Shown here: positions 51,587-59,666 of the stretch, one piece after another
Layout of the letters: each line of letters begins with the position of its first letter
How positions within the stretch are numbered: the stretch's first letter is position 1
Source of the DNA: Alloyangia pacifica
GTDB lineage: Bacteria > Pseudomonadota > Alphaproteobacteria > Rhodobacterales > Rhodobacteraceae
Reading direction: 5' to 3'
DNA: 64,000 bases
Assembly: GCF_900116195.1 (NCBI RefSeq)
Contig: NZ_FOZW01000002.1
Coordinates: forward strand, 372,001 to 436,000
Made by a program: the position numbers and the translations under genes
Notes under the pieces: model-generated
The model's input: the letters and a program-made list of their open reading frames with translations, nothing else
Told to the model about the DNA's origin: nothing
The model's database searches: none

Positions 51587-52594
51587 ATGACGCTCAAGGT
51601 CGGAGTTATCGGGACGGGGATGATCGGGCAGGACCACATCCGCCGTCTGACCAAGGTGCTGTCGGGTGTCGAGGTCGCAGCCGTGGCGGACATCGCCCGT
51701 GATCGCGCCGAGGCCGCCGCGCCCGAAGGGGCCGAGGTCTTCGACACGCCCGAGGCACTGATTGCCTCGGACACCGTCGAGGCCGTGGTGATCTGTTCGT
51801 GGGGGCCCGCCCATGAGGAGCAGCTGCTTGCCTGCATCGACGCCGGCAAGCCGGTGTTCTGCGAAAAGCCCATGGTCACCTCGGAAGAGGCGGCGCTCAG
51901 GGTGATGGCGGCCGAGACCGCTTTTGGCCGACGTCTCGTGCAGGTCGGCTTCATGCGCCGCTTCGACGCCGACTACCGCCGGCTCAAGGCAGTGATCGAC
52001 GGCGGCACGCTGGGCGCGCCGCTGATCTACAAGTCGATCCACCGCAACGCCTCGGTGCCCGAGGGGCTCTATACCTCGGAGATGCCGCTCAACGACACAC
52101 TGGTGCATGACGCGGACATCTCGCGCTGGCTGCTGAGCGATGAGGTCACCGGGGTGGAAGTGCGGCTGCCGCGCCGCTCGACCCGCGGCGGTGAGCTGCG
52201 CGATCCGCACATCGTGCTGCTGCACTGCGCCTCGGGGGCCATCGTCGACGTCGAGATCTCGGTGAACATCGGCTACGGCTACGACATCCGCGGCGAGGTC
52301 AGCTGCGAGATGGGTGTGGCCGCGCTGCCGAACCGCCCCGCGACCGTCGTGTCGGATCAATACGGCATCCGCCAGACCATCCCAGAGGACTGGCGCGAGC
52401 GCTTCATCGAGGCCTACGATCAGGAATTCCGCGAGTGGATCGTCGCCGCGGGGCAGGGCACCGCCACCGGCCCCTCGGCCTGGGACGGCTACGCGGCGAC
52501 GCTGGTCGCCGATGCCGCGCTGCGCGCTGTGGAAAGCGGCGCCCACGAGAAAATCACCATGATCGACAAGCCGGCGCTCTACGCCGCAGCCTGA
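51587..52594 (+). CDS. iolG: Gfo/Idh/MocA dehydrogenase, IolG-like (copy 2)
   Basis: A 335-residue dehydrogenase: [30 protein letters not shown] (catalytic Lys), [33 protein letters not shown] and the ending [22 protein letters not shown]. It is the closest match in the window to actinobacterial-type IolG, so it is the best candidate for the main myo-inositol 2-dehydrogenase. ATG 51587 follows GGGAG; a GTG overlapping the iolH stop is an alternative start. The next gene follows after 26 bases. Confidence 0.83.
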   Translation: MTLKVGVIGTGMIGQDHIRRLTKVLSGVEVAAVADIARDRAEAAAPEGAEVFDTPEALIASDTVEAVVICSWGPAHEEQLLACIDAGKPVFCEKPMVTSEEAALRVMAAETAFGRRLVQVGFMRRFDADYRRLKAVIDGGTLGAPLIYKSIHRNASVPEGLYTSEMPLNDTLVHDADISRWLLSDEVTGVEVRLPRRSTRGGELRDPHIVLLHCASGAIVDVEISVNIGYGYDIRGEVSCEMGVAALPNRPATVVSDQYGIRQTIPEDWRERFIEAYDQEFREWIVAAGQGTATGPSAWDGYAATLVADAALRAVESGAHEKITMIDKPALYAAA

Positions 52595-52620
52595 GCAGCT
52601 CTTCGGGAGGAGAGAAAAGA

Positions 52621-53562
52621 ATGAAACTGTCCATCTGCACAGACGTGATGGGGGATCTGCCCTTCACCGACATGCTCGACAAATGCGTCGACCTTGGCGT
52701 CGAGGGCATCGAGATGACCGGCGGCGGCTGGTCGCCCGCGCCGCATTTCCGCGCCGAGACGCTGCTTGCCGACAAGGGCGAGCTGAAGAAGCGCCTGAAC
52801 GAGATCGAGGCCCGCGGCCTGCAGATCGCCGCGCTCAACTGCTCGGCCAACCCGCTCGATCCGGGCGAGATGGGCACGCGCCACCGCAAGGAGATGGAGG
52901 ACACCATCCGCCTCGCCGGCGAAATCGGGGTCAAGAAGATCGTCACCATGTCCGGCCTGCCCGAGGCGGCGCCCGGCGACACTGTGCCGAACTGGCTGGT
53001 CTACACCAAGTCCTGGCCCGCCGAGATGCCCGAGCGCGACCGCTACCAGTGGGAGGACCGGGCCTTCCCGCTCTGGCACGACCTCGTCGCGCATGCGAAA
53101 TCCTGCGGCGTCGAGAAATACGCGCTCGAGAACTTCTCGGCGATGCTGGTCTGGAACCCCGAGACGCTGTTCCGGCTGCGCAGCGAGGTCGGCGAGATGG
53201 TCGGCATGAACCTCGATCCCAGCCACCTCTTCTGGAAGGGTGCCTGCCCGATCGCGGTGGCGCGGGCGCTCGGCCCGGCGATCCACCACGTGCACGGCAA
53301 GGACACGCGCATCGAGCGCGGGCTTGCGGACATCAATGGCTATCTGGAGCTCAAGGAGGTGACCGACGTCGCCAATCGCGCGTGGAACTACGTGGCGGTC
53401 GGTGCGGGCCATGACCTGCAATGGTGGAAGGAGTTCTTCTCGGTCGTCGGCATGATGGGCTACGACGGCTGGGTGAGCCTCGAGATGGAGGATTTCACCA
53501 TGTCCACCGAGGCGGGCATCCGCTCCTCGATCGACGCGCTCCAGGCGACGATCATCCGCTGA
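52621..53562 (+). CDS. Sugar phosphate isomerase/epimerase family TIM barrel (copy 2)
   Basis: A 313-residue TIM barrel paralogous to the one at 48545: MKLSICTDVMGDLPFTDMLDKCVDLGVEGIEMTGGGW, TMSGLPEAAPGDTVPNW, RYQWEDRAFP, NLDPSHLFWKGACP, HHVHGKD and GYDGWVSLEMED. ATG 52621 follows GGGAGGAG. It follows IolG copy 2 exactly as copy 1 follows IolG copy 1, so the pair seems to have been duplicated as a unit. The two copies may serve different inositol isomers or glycosides. Confidence 0.8.
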   Translation: MKLSICTDVMGDLPFTDMLDKCVDLGVEGIEMTGGGWSPAPHFRAETLLADKGELKKRLNEIEARGLQIAALNCSANPLDPGEMGTRHRKEMEDTIRLAGEIGVKKIVTMSGLPEAAPGDTVPNWLVYTKSWPAEMPERDRYQWEDRAFPLWHDLVAHAKSCGVEKYALENFSAMLVWNPETLFRLRSEVGEMVGMNLDPSHLFWKGACPIAVARALGPAIHHVHGKDTRIERGLADINGYLELKEVTDVANRAWNYVAVGAGHDLQWWKEFFSVVGMMGYDGWVSLEMEDFTMSTEAGIRSSIDALQATIIR

Positions 53563-53574
53563 GAGGGGGCGCAG

Positions 53575-53862
53575 GTGTACAAGTTCATCATCACCATCGA
53601 CTGCCAGCCGGGCACGCGGGACAGGATACTCGCGCAAGCGCCGGAGGCGCAGGCGGCGACCCGCGCCGAACCTGGCTGCATCGCCTACGACTTCTACACC
53701 TGCACCGACAACCCCGACCGGCTGGTCTTTGTCGAAAGCTGGAAGGACGAGGCTGCCCACGCCTTTCACATGCGCCAGGCGCACACGCAGCGCTTCATCG
53801 CCCACCACGAACAATTTCACGACCGGCTGACGTTCGAGACGATCAACGTCGCCAGCACCTAA
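53575..53862 (+). CDS. Small ABM-fold (antibiotic biosynthesis monooxygenase) protein
   Basis: A 95-residue dimeric alpha+beta-barrel type protein: MYKFIITIDCQPGTRDRILA, EAQAATRAEPGCIAYDFYTC, LVFVESWKDEAAHAFHMRQAHTQRF. This is the ABM/YgiN family pattern, with the conserved His and Trp. The start is GTG 53575 after GAGAGGGGGC, 12 bases after the TIM-barrel gene. Its place inside an inositol operon is unusual. It could detoxify a quinone-like oxidation product of the ring (inosose or trione) or serve as an isomerase. Confidence 0.75.
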   Translation: MYKFIITIDCQPGTRDRILAQAPEAQAATRAEPGCIAYDFYTCTDNPDRLVFVESWKDEAAHAFHMRQAHTQRFIAHHEQFHDRLTFETINVAST

Positions 53863-53885
53863 CCCGCAAGACCGGAGACAGCGAG

Positions 53886-55799
53886 ATGAGCAAGACCTTG
53901 GACGTGATCACCATCGGGCGCGCGGGCGTGGATTTCTACGGCGCGCAGATCGGCGGACGGCTGGAGGACATGGGCAGCTTCGAGAAATACATCGGAGGCT
54001 CGCCCACCAACATCGCCTGCGGCACCGCGCGGCTCGGGATGAAATCGGCACTGATCTCCCGCGTCGGCGACGAGCACATGGGCCGCTTCATCCTCGAGCA
54101 GCTCGCCCGCGAAGGGGTGGAGACGAAGGGCGTGGCCACCGACCCCGAGCGGCTCACTGCGCTGGTCATCCTCGGCATCCGCGACCAGGAGCAGTTCCCG
54201 CTGATCTTCTACCGCGAGAACTGCGCCGACATGGCGCTCTGCGAGGACGACATCGACGAGGACTTCATCGCCTCGGCCCGGGCCGTGGTGCCCACCGGCA
54301 CGCATCTGAGCCACGAGAACACCCGCGCCGCGGTGCTCAAGGCGCTGGAGCTGGCCAAGAAGCACGGCGCGCAGACCGCGCTCGACATCGACTATCGCCC
54401 GAACCTCTGGGGGGTGCTCGGCCACGGCGACGGCGAGAGCCGCTTCGCCGAGAGCGCCGAGGTCACCGCGCAGCTGCAATCCACCCTGCATCTCTTCGAC
54501 CTGATCGTGGGCACCGAGGAAGAGTTCCACATCGCCGGCGGCTCGACCGACACGCTGGAGGCGCTGCGCAACGTGCGCAAGGTCTCGGACGCAACGCTGG
54601 TCTGCAAGCGCGGACCGATGGGGGCGACGGCCTTCGAAGGCGTGATCCCGGACAGCCTTGACGGCGGTCAGACGGGGCCGGGTTTTCCAATCGAGGTGTT
54701 CAACGTGCTGGGCGCCGGCGACGGCTTCATGTCGGGTCTGCTGAAGGGCTGGCTCGATGGCGAGGACTGGCCCACCACGCTGAAATACGCCAATGCCTGC
54801 GGGGCCTTCGCCGTCTCGCGCCACGGCTGCACCCCGGCCTACCCGAGCTGGGAAGAGCTGCAGTATTTCTTCGAGCGCGGCATCAAGCGAAAGGACCTGC
54901 GCAATGACGCGGCGCTCGAGCAGGTGCATTGGGCGACAAACCGCAAGGGCGACTGGTCGACCATGCGCGTCTTCGCCTTCGATCACCGCAGCCAGATGGA
55001 AGAGATGGCCGGCGCAACTCCGGAAAAGATCGGCGCCTTCAAGCAGCTCTGCCTGCGCGCCGCGCATGAGGTCGCGGGCGGGCAGGGCGGCCACGGCATC
55101 CTCTGCGACGGGCGGCTCGGGCGCGACGCGCTCTTCGAGGCCGAGGGCACGGGGCTGTGGATCGGACGCCCGGTGGAATGGCCGGGTTCGCGGCCGCTGA
55201 TGCTCGAGCCCGATCTGGGGCCGGACTACGGCGGGCTGACCGAATGGCCGCGCGATCAGGTGGTGAAATGCCTGTGCTTCTGCCACCCCGAGGATGACGC
55301 CGAGACATGGGCCGCACAGGAAGAGACCGTGCTGCGGCTCTTCACCGCCGCGCGGCGCAACGGGCTGGAATTCCTGCTGGAGGTGATCCCCTCGAAGGTT
55401 GCGCCGGTAAACGACGAGACCACGGCGCAGGTGATCCGCCGCTTCTACGCACTCGGCGTTTGCCCCGACTGGTGGAAGCTCGAGCCGTTCAAGACCGAGG
55501 CGGCCTGGGCCAAGGCGGTGGCGGCGATCGAGGAGAACGACCCGCGCACCCGCGGCATCGTGGTGCTGGGTCTCGACGCCCCGGAGCAGGAGCTGGCCGA
55601 GAGCTTTGCGCTGGCCGCGCGCCAGCCGCTGGTGAAGGGCTTTGCCGTGGGCCGGACGATCTTCGGCGATGCGGCGCGGGCCTGGATGAGCGGCGCGATC
55701 AGCGACGGCGCGGCAATTGAGCAGATGGCGGCGCGCTACGCGAAGCTTTGCAAGGTCTGGGACGCGGCGCGCGCCGGAGCGCAGGAGGCCGCGGCGTGA
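53886..55799 (+). CDS. iolC: Bifunctional 5-dehydro-2-deoxygluconokinase / DKG-phosphate aldolase (IolC-DUF2090)
   Basis: A 637-residue two-domain enzyme. The N-terminal PfkB kinase (1-330) has IGRAGVDFYG, KYIGGSPTNIACGTARLG, DIDYRPNLWG and the catalytic FNVLGAGDGFMSGLLKGW. The C-terminal DUF2090 domain (about 345-637) has VFAFDHRSQMEEMAG, GILCDGRLGRDALFEAEGTGLWIGRPVEWPGSRPL and GFAVGRTIFGDAARAW. It supplies an aldolase step that IolJ performs in bacilli. It phosphorylates 5-dehydro-2-deoxygluconate and then cleaves it to dihydroxyacetone phosphate and malonic semialdehyde. ATG 53886 follows CGGAGA. Confidence 0.9.
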   Translation: MSKTLDVITIGRAGVDFYGAQIGGRLEDMGSFEKYIGGSPTNIACGTARLGMKSALISRVGDEHMGRFILEQLAREGVETKGVATDPERLTALVILGIRDQEQFPLIFYRENCADMALCEDDIDEDFIASARAVVPTGTHLSHENTRAAVLKALELAKKHGAQTALDIDYRPNLWGVLGHGDGESRFAESAEVTAQLQSTLHLFDLIVGTEEEFHIAGGSTDTLEALRNVRKVSDATLVCKRGPMGATAFEGVIPDSLDGGQTGPGFPIEVFNVLGAGDGFMSGLLKGWLDGEDWPTTLKYANACGAFAVSRHGCTPAYPSWEELQYFFERGIKRKDLRNDAALEQVHWATNRKGDWSTMRVFAFDHRSQMEEMAGATPEKIGAFKQLCLRAAHEVAGGQGGHGILCDGRLGRDALFEAEGTGLWIGRPVEWPGSRPLMLEPDLGPDYGGLTEWPRDQVVKCLCFCHPEDDAETWAAQEETVLRLFTAARRNGLEFLLEVIPSKVAPVNDETTAQVIRRFYALGVCPDWWKLEPFKTEAAWAKAVAAIEENDPRTRGIVVLGLDAPEQELAESFALAARQPLVKGFAVGRTIFGDAARAWMSGAISDGAAIEQMAARYAKLCKVWDAARAGAQEAAA

Positions 55800-55814
55800 A
55801 GGATGGCGACGTGA

Positions 55815-55881
55815 GAGGGGGCGCTGCCCCCGTCCGCGCCGGGGCGCGAACTCCCCCGGGATATTTTGATCTAGACGAAGG
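55815..55881 (+). repeat. Copy 3 of the dispersed intergenic element
   Basis: GGGGGCGCTGCCCCC at 55817-55831 is followed by a GC spacer and then CTCCCCCGGGATATTTTGAT plus CTAGACGAAGG, the same layout as copy 1 on the other strand. It lies between iolC and iolD and ends 32 bases before iolD. It may form a stem between the two messages. Confidence 0.6.
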
Positions 55882-55912
55882 GGCCGCTGGCGGCCGCATG
55901 GGAGGAACGACG

Positions 55913-57739
55913 ATGGGCACGATCCGGCTGACCGCCGCGCAGGCGATGATGAAATGGCTCTCCGTGCAGATGACCGAGGAGGGTGACCGCTTCATCGAAG
56001 GGGTCTGGGCAATCTTCGGGCATGGCAACGTCGCCGGGATCGGCGAGGCGCTGCACGGCATCGGCGATGCGCTGCCCACCTGGCGCGGGCAGAACGAGCA
56101 GACCATGGCCCATGCCGCCATCGCCTATGCCAAGACAAAACGGCGGCGGCGGGCGCAGGCGGTGACCTCCTCGATTGGCCCGGGCTCGACCAACATGGTG
56201 ACGGCGGCTGCGCTGGCGCATGTGAACCGGCTGCCGCTGCTGCTGATCTGCGGCGATGTTTTCGCCAACCGCCGACCCGACCCGGTGCTGCAGCAGATCG
56301 AGGATTTCGACGACGGCACGGTTTCGGCCAACGACTGCTTCCGCCCGGTGTCGCGCTACTTCGACCGCATCACCCGGCCCGAGCACCTGCTGACCTGCCT
56401 GCCGCGGGCGATGCGGGTCATGACCGATCCGGCGAACTGCGGCCCGGTCACGCTGGCCTTCTGTCAGGACGTGCAGGCCGAGGCCTACGACTACCCCGAG
56501 GCCTTCTTCGAGCCGAAGGTCTGGCGCATCCGCCGGCCCGAGCCGGATCCGGTCGAACTTGAGGCGGCGCTCGAGATGATCAAGGCGGCACAGCGCCCGC
56601 TGATCGTCTCGGGTGGCGGCACGCTCTACTCGGGCGCGGAGGGCGAGCTCGCGGAGTTCGCCACCCGCCACGGCATCCCGGTGGTGGAGACACAGGCGGG
56701 CAAGGGCGGGCTCTCGTGGGAGCACGCGCTGAACTTCGGCTCGCCGGGGGTCACCGGCTCTGCCTGCGCCAACCAGCTTGCGGCCGAGGCGGATCTGATC
56801 ATCGGCGTCGGCACGCGGTTCCAGGACTTTACCACGGGCTCGTGGACGGTCTTCGGCGCCGAGGGGCGCAAGCTGCTGTCGATCAACCTCGCGGGCTATG
56901 ACGCGCAGAAGCACAATGCCGCGCCGGTGGTGGGCGATGCCAAGGTGGTGCTGGAGAAGCTGGGTGCGGGGCTCGGGGCGCAGAGCTTCGGCTGGCACGA
57001 TGCCGCGTCGCGGACGGGCTGGCACGACGCCGTGGCGCAGGTCACCGCCGCGCCGAACGGGGCGGGGCTGCCCACGGATGCGCAGGTGATCGGGGCGGTG
57101 CAGCGGGTCTCGACCAGGGACACCGTGGTGATGTGCGCCGCGGGTACCATGCCCGGCGCGCTGCAGGTGCTCTGGCAGGCGGCCGAGGGCGGCTATCACA
57201 TGGAGTACGGCTATTCCTGCATGGGCTACGAGGTCGCCGGTGCCATGGGCATCAAGCTCGCCGCGCCCGAGAAGGAGGTGATCTGTTTCGTCGGGGACGG
57301 CTCCTACATGATGGCGAACTCCGAGCTGGCGACGGCGGTGATGCGGCGCGTGCCCTTCACCATCGTGCTCACCGACAACCGCGGCTACGGCTGCATCAAC
57401 CGGCTGCAGATCGAATGCGGCGGGGCCGAGTTCAACAACATGTACAAGGACAGCAACGTCGAGGTTCAGCCCGAGATCGACTTCGTCGCCCATGCCGCCT
57501 CGATGGGCGCGCATGCGGAGAAGGCCGCGGACATTGCCGAACTCGAGGCGAAGATCGCCGAGGCGCGCAGCCGCGACATTCCTTCGGTGATCGTCATCGA
57601 CACCGACGCGGTGCCGGGCACCGGCGCGGGCGGGCATTGGTGGGACGTCGCCGTGCCGCAGGTCGGCGGGCCCGAACGGCTCGAGCAGGCGCGCGAGAAA
57701 TACGAGGCGCATAAGGCCACGCAATTCGTGCTGAACTGA
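55913..57739 (+). CDS. iolD: 3D-(3,5/4)-trihydroxycyclohexane-1,2-dione acylhydrolase
   Basis: A 608-residue thiamine diphosphate enzyme that opens the inositol-derived ring to 5-deoxyglucuronate. The N-terminal region is IRLTAAQAMMKWLSVQMTEEG with AIFGHGNVAGIGEAL. ThDP binding is VGDGSYMMANSELATAVMRRVPFTIVLTDNRGYG (GDG...N). QAGKGGLSWEHALNFGSPGVTGSACAN belongs to the central domain. Length is as for IolD. ATG 55913 follows GGGAGGAACGACG; an ATG at 55898 overlaps the binding site and is unlikely. Confidence 0.93.
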   Translation: MGTIRLTAAQAMMKWLSVQMTEEGDRFIEGVWAIFGHGNVAGIGEALHGIGDALPTWRGQNEQTMAHAAIAYAKTKRRRRAQAVTSSIGPGSTNMVTAAALAHVNRLPLLLICGDVFANRRPDPVLQQIEDFDDGTVSANDCFRPVSRYFDRITRPEHLLTCLPRAMRVMTDPANCGPVTLAFCQDVQAEAYDYPEAFFEPKVWRIRRPEPDPVELEAALEMIKAAQRPLIVSGGGTLYSGAEGELAEFATRHGIPVVETQAGKGGLSWEHALNFGSPGVTGSACANQLAAEADLIIGVGTRFQDFTTGSWTVFGAEGRKLLSINLAGYDAQKHNAAPVVGDAKVVLEKLGAGLGAQSFGWHDAASRTGWHDAVAQVTAAPNGAGLPTDAQVIGAVQRVSTRDTVVMCAAGTMPGALQVLWQAAEGGYHMEYGYSCMGYEVAGAMGIKLAAPEKEVICFVGDGSYMMANSELATAVMRRVPFTIVLTDNRGYGCINRLQIECGGAEFNNMYKDSNVEVQPEIDFVAHAASMGAHAEKAADIAELEAKIAEARSRDIPSVIVIDTDAVPGTGAGGHWWDVAVPQVGGPERLEQAREKYEAHKATQFVLN

Positions 57740-57747
57740 GGGCGCAG

Positions 57748-57776
57748 GTCCGGAGTATTTTGGGAAAGATGAAAGG
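57748..57776 (+). repeat. Copy 4 (tail only) of the dispersed intergenic element
   Basis: GGTCCGGAGTATTTTGGGAA followed by AGATGAAAG repeats the GTATTTT...GAAAGATGAAG tail seen in the other copies. It lies between iolD and iolE, 10 bases ahead of iolE. Part of it (GATGAAAGGCAGGG) doubles as the likely ribosome binding site of iolE. Confidence 0.5.
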
Positions 57777-57785
57777 CAGGGGGCC

Positions 57786-58694
57786 ATGATCCGGTTCGGC
57801 ACCAATCCCATCGCCTGGTCGAACGACGACGATTGGTCGATCGGGGATCACCTGAGCCTCGAGGACTGCCTGCGGGACTGCCGCACGCTCGGCTTCGACG
57901 GCATCGAGAAGGGGCACAAGATGCCGGGCGAGGGCGCGGCGCTGAGGGCGGTGCTGGATCGCTACGGGCTGCGCTTCGTCGGTGGCTGGCATTCGACCAA
58001 TCTGCTGGTCAATGACCTCGAGGCCGAGGTGCGGGCACTGCGGGAGGTCATCGCCTTCGTGAGGGCGGCGGGCGGCGATCATGTCAACGCCTGCGAATGC
58101 TCGAACGCGGTGCATGGCCGGGACGCGGACGCGGTGAACGACAAGCCGGTGATGACCGAGCCGGAGTGGGAGCGCTTCTCGACCGGCTACGAGGAGCTGT
58201 CGCGCGTGGCGGTCGAGGAGGGGATGGCCATGGGCTATCACCACCATGTCGGCACGGTGATCGAGACCGAGGCGGAGATCGAGCGCTTCATGGACATGGG
58301 CGGGGCACACACGCGGCTGCTGCTCGACACCGGCCACGCCTGGTTCGGTGGAGCAGACCCGGAAAAGCTGGCGCGCAAGTACATGGACCGAGTGAGCCAC
58401 ATCCACTGCAAGAACGTGCGGCCCGACGTGGCGGCGCAGGTGCGGGACGAGCGGCTCAGCTTCCTCGAAGGAGTGCGCCGCGGCGCCTTCACGGTGCCCG
58501 GAGATCCCGAGGGCTGCGTCGATTTCGGGCCGGTTCTCGCCGCAGCGGCGCGGCAGGGCTACGCCGGCTGGGTGGTCATCGAGGCCGAGCAGGACAGCGC
58601 GCTGCGCGACCCGTTTGAGTACCAGGGCCTGGGGCTGCGGACGCTGAAAGCGCTGGCCGCCGAGGTTGGGCTGATCCAGCCGCAGGACGCCTGA
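57786..58694 (+). CDS. iolE: Myo-inosose-2 dehydratase
   Basis: A 302-residue TIM barrel that dehydrates 2-keto-myo-inositol to the trihydroxycyclohexanedione. IRFGTNPIAWSNDDDW is the IolE N-terminus. LLLDTGHAWFGGADPEKLARKYMDRVSHIHCKNVRPDV includes metal ligands, and YHHHVGTVIETEAEIERFMD and GWVVIEAEQDSALRDPFEYQ are strongly conserved. It follows iolD after 46 bases and precedes iolB by 79. Confidence 0.93.
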   Translation: MIRFGTNPIAWSNDDDWSIGDHLSLEDCLRDCRTLGFDGIEKGHKMPGEGAALRAVLDRYGLRFVGGWHSTNLLVNDLEAEVRALREVIAFVRAAGGDHVNACECSNAVHGRDADAVNDKPVMTEPEWERFSTGYEELSRVAVEEGMAMGYHHHVGTVIETEAEIERFMDMGGAHTRLLLDTGHAWFGGADPEKLARKYMDRVSHIHCKNVRPDVAAQVRDERLSFLEGVRRGAFTVPGDPEGCVDFGPVLAAAARQGYAGWVVIEAEQDSALRDPFEYQGLGLRTLKALAAEVGLIQPQDA

Positions 58695-58773
58695 GACGGG
58701 GCGCGGTGCGAGACCGAGAAACTGAGCGGGTGAGGCGGAGGCCTCGCCCGGAGCGGGAAAGGACGAAAGACCC

Positions 58774-59568
58774 ATGAGCCATCTTCTTCATCATCCCTTC
58801 GGCACCCACGGCAAGGTGCATGAGATCACCCCGCAGAGCGCCGGCTGGCGCTACGTCGGCTTCTCGCTCTACCGGCTGCGGGCGGGCGAGAGCGTCTGCG
58901 AGGCCACCGGCGATCGCGAGGTCATCCTCGTGATGGTCGAGGGCAAGGCCAAGCTCACCGGCGCGGGCAAGGACTGGGGTGAGCTGGGCGAGCGGATGAA
59001 TGTCTTCGAGAAGACCCCGCCGCATTGCCTCTACCTGCCCAACGGCACCGACTGGAGCGCCGAGGCCACCACCGACTGCACGCTCGCGGTCTGCTCGGCG
59101 CCGGGCATGGGCGGCCACGAGGCGCGGCGGATCGGCCCCGACGGCATCACCCTGACGCAGCGCGGCGAGGGGGCGAACACGCGGCATATCAACAATATCG
59201 CCATGGAGAACGAGGACTACTGCGACAGCCTGCTGGTGACCGAGGTGTTTACCCCGGCGGGCAACTGGTCGTCCTACCCCAGCCACCGGCACGATGAGGA
59301 TGACTTTCCGCGGATCACCTACCTCGAGGAAACCTACTACCACCGGCTGAACCCCGGCGACGGTTTCGGCATCCAGCGCGTGTATACCGACGACCGGATG
59401 CTCGACGAGACCATGGCGGTGCATGACCACGACGTGGTCTGCGTGCCGCGCGGCCACCATCCCTGCGGTGCGCCCTATGGCTTCGAGATGTATTACCTCA
59501 ACGTGATGGCTGGCCCGCTGCGCAAGTGGCGCTTCGTGCCCGCGCCGCCGGTCGAACACCTGATGTGA
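58774..59568 (+). CDS. iolB: 5-deoxy-glucuronate isomerase
   Basis: A 264-residue bicupin enzyme converting 5-deoxyglucuronate to 5-dehydro-2-deoxygluconate, the IolC substrate. It has RAGESVCEATGDREVILVMVEGKAKL, VFEKTPPHCLYLP, SYPSHRHDEDDFPRITYLEETYYHRLNP and VPRGHHPCGAPYGFEMYYLNVMAG, with many histidines and glutamates for the metal site. It is the last gene of the iol run and ends 42 bases before a strong palindromic terminator. Confidence 0.93.
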   Translation: MSHLLHHPFGTHGKVHEITPQSAGWRYVGFSLYRLRAGESVCEATGDREVILVMVEGKAKLTGAGKDWGELGERMNVFEKTPPHCLYLPNGTDWSAEATTDCTLAVCSAPGMGGHEARRIGPDGITLTQRGEGANTRHINNIAMENEDYCDSLLVTEVFTPAGNWSSYPSHRHDEDDFPRITYLEETYYHRLNPGDGFGIQRVYTDDRMLDETMAVHDHDVVCVPRGHHPCGAPYGFEMYYLNVMAGPLRKWRFVPAPPVEHLM

Positions 59569-59610
59569 CGCGGTGAGGCTGGTCCGGCGCAAGGCTGGCC
59601 TGTCGAAGAA

Positions 59611-59642
59611 AAAGGCCGCAGGAGATATCTCCTGCGGCCTTT
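59611..59642. terminator. Bidirectional terminator between iolB and the cytochrome gene
   Basis: A perfect 32-base palindrome: arms AAAGGCCGCAGGAGAT (59611-59626) and ATCTCCTGCGGCCTTT (59627-59642). A-rich sequence precedes it and TTTATTT lies at the right end. It can end transcription of iolB from the left and of the cytochrome operon from the right. Confidence 0.85.
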
Positions 59643-59666
59643 ATTTGTACCTGCAGCGTTGCGCGA

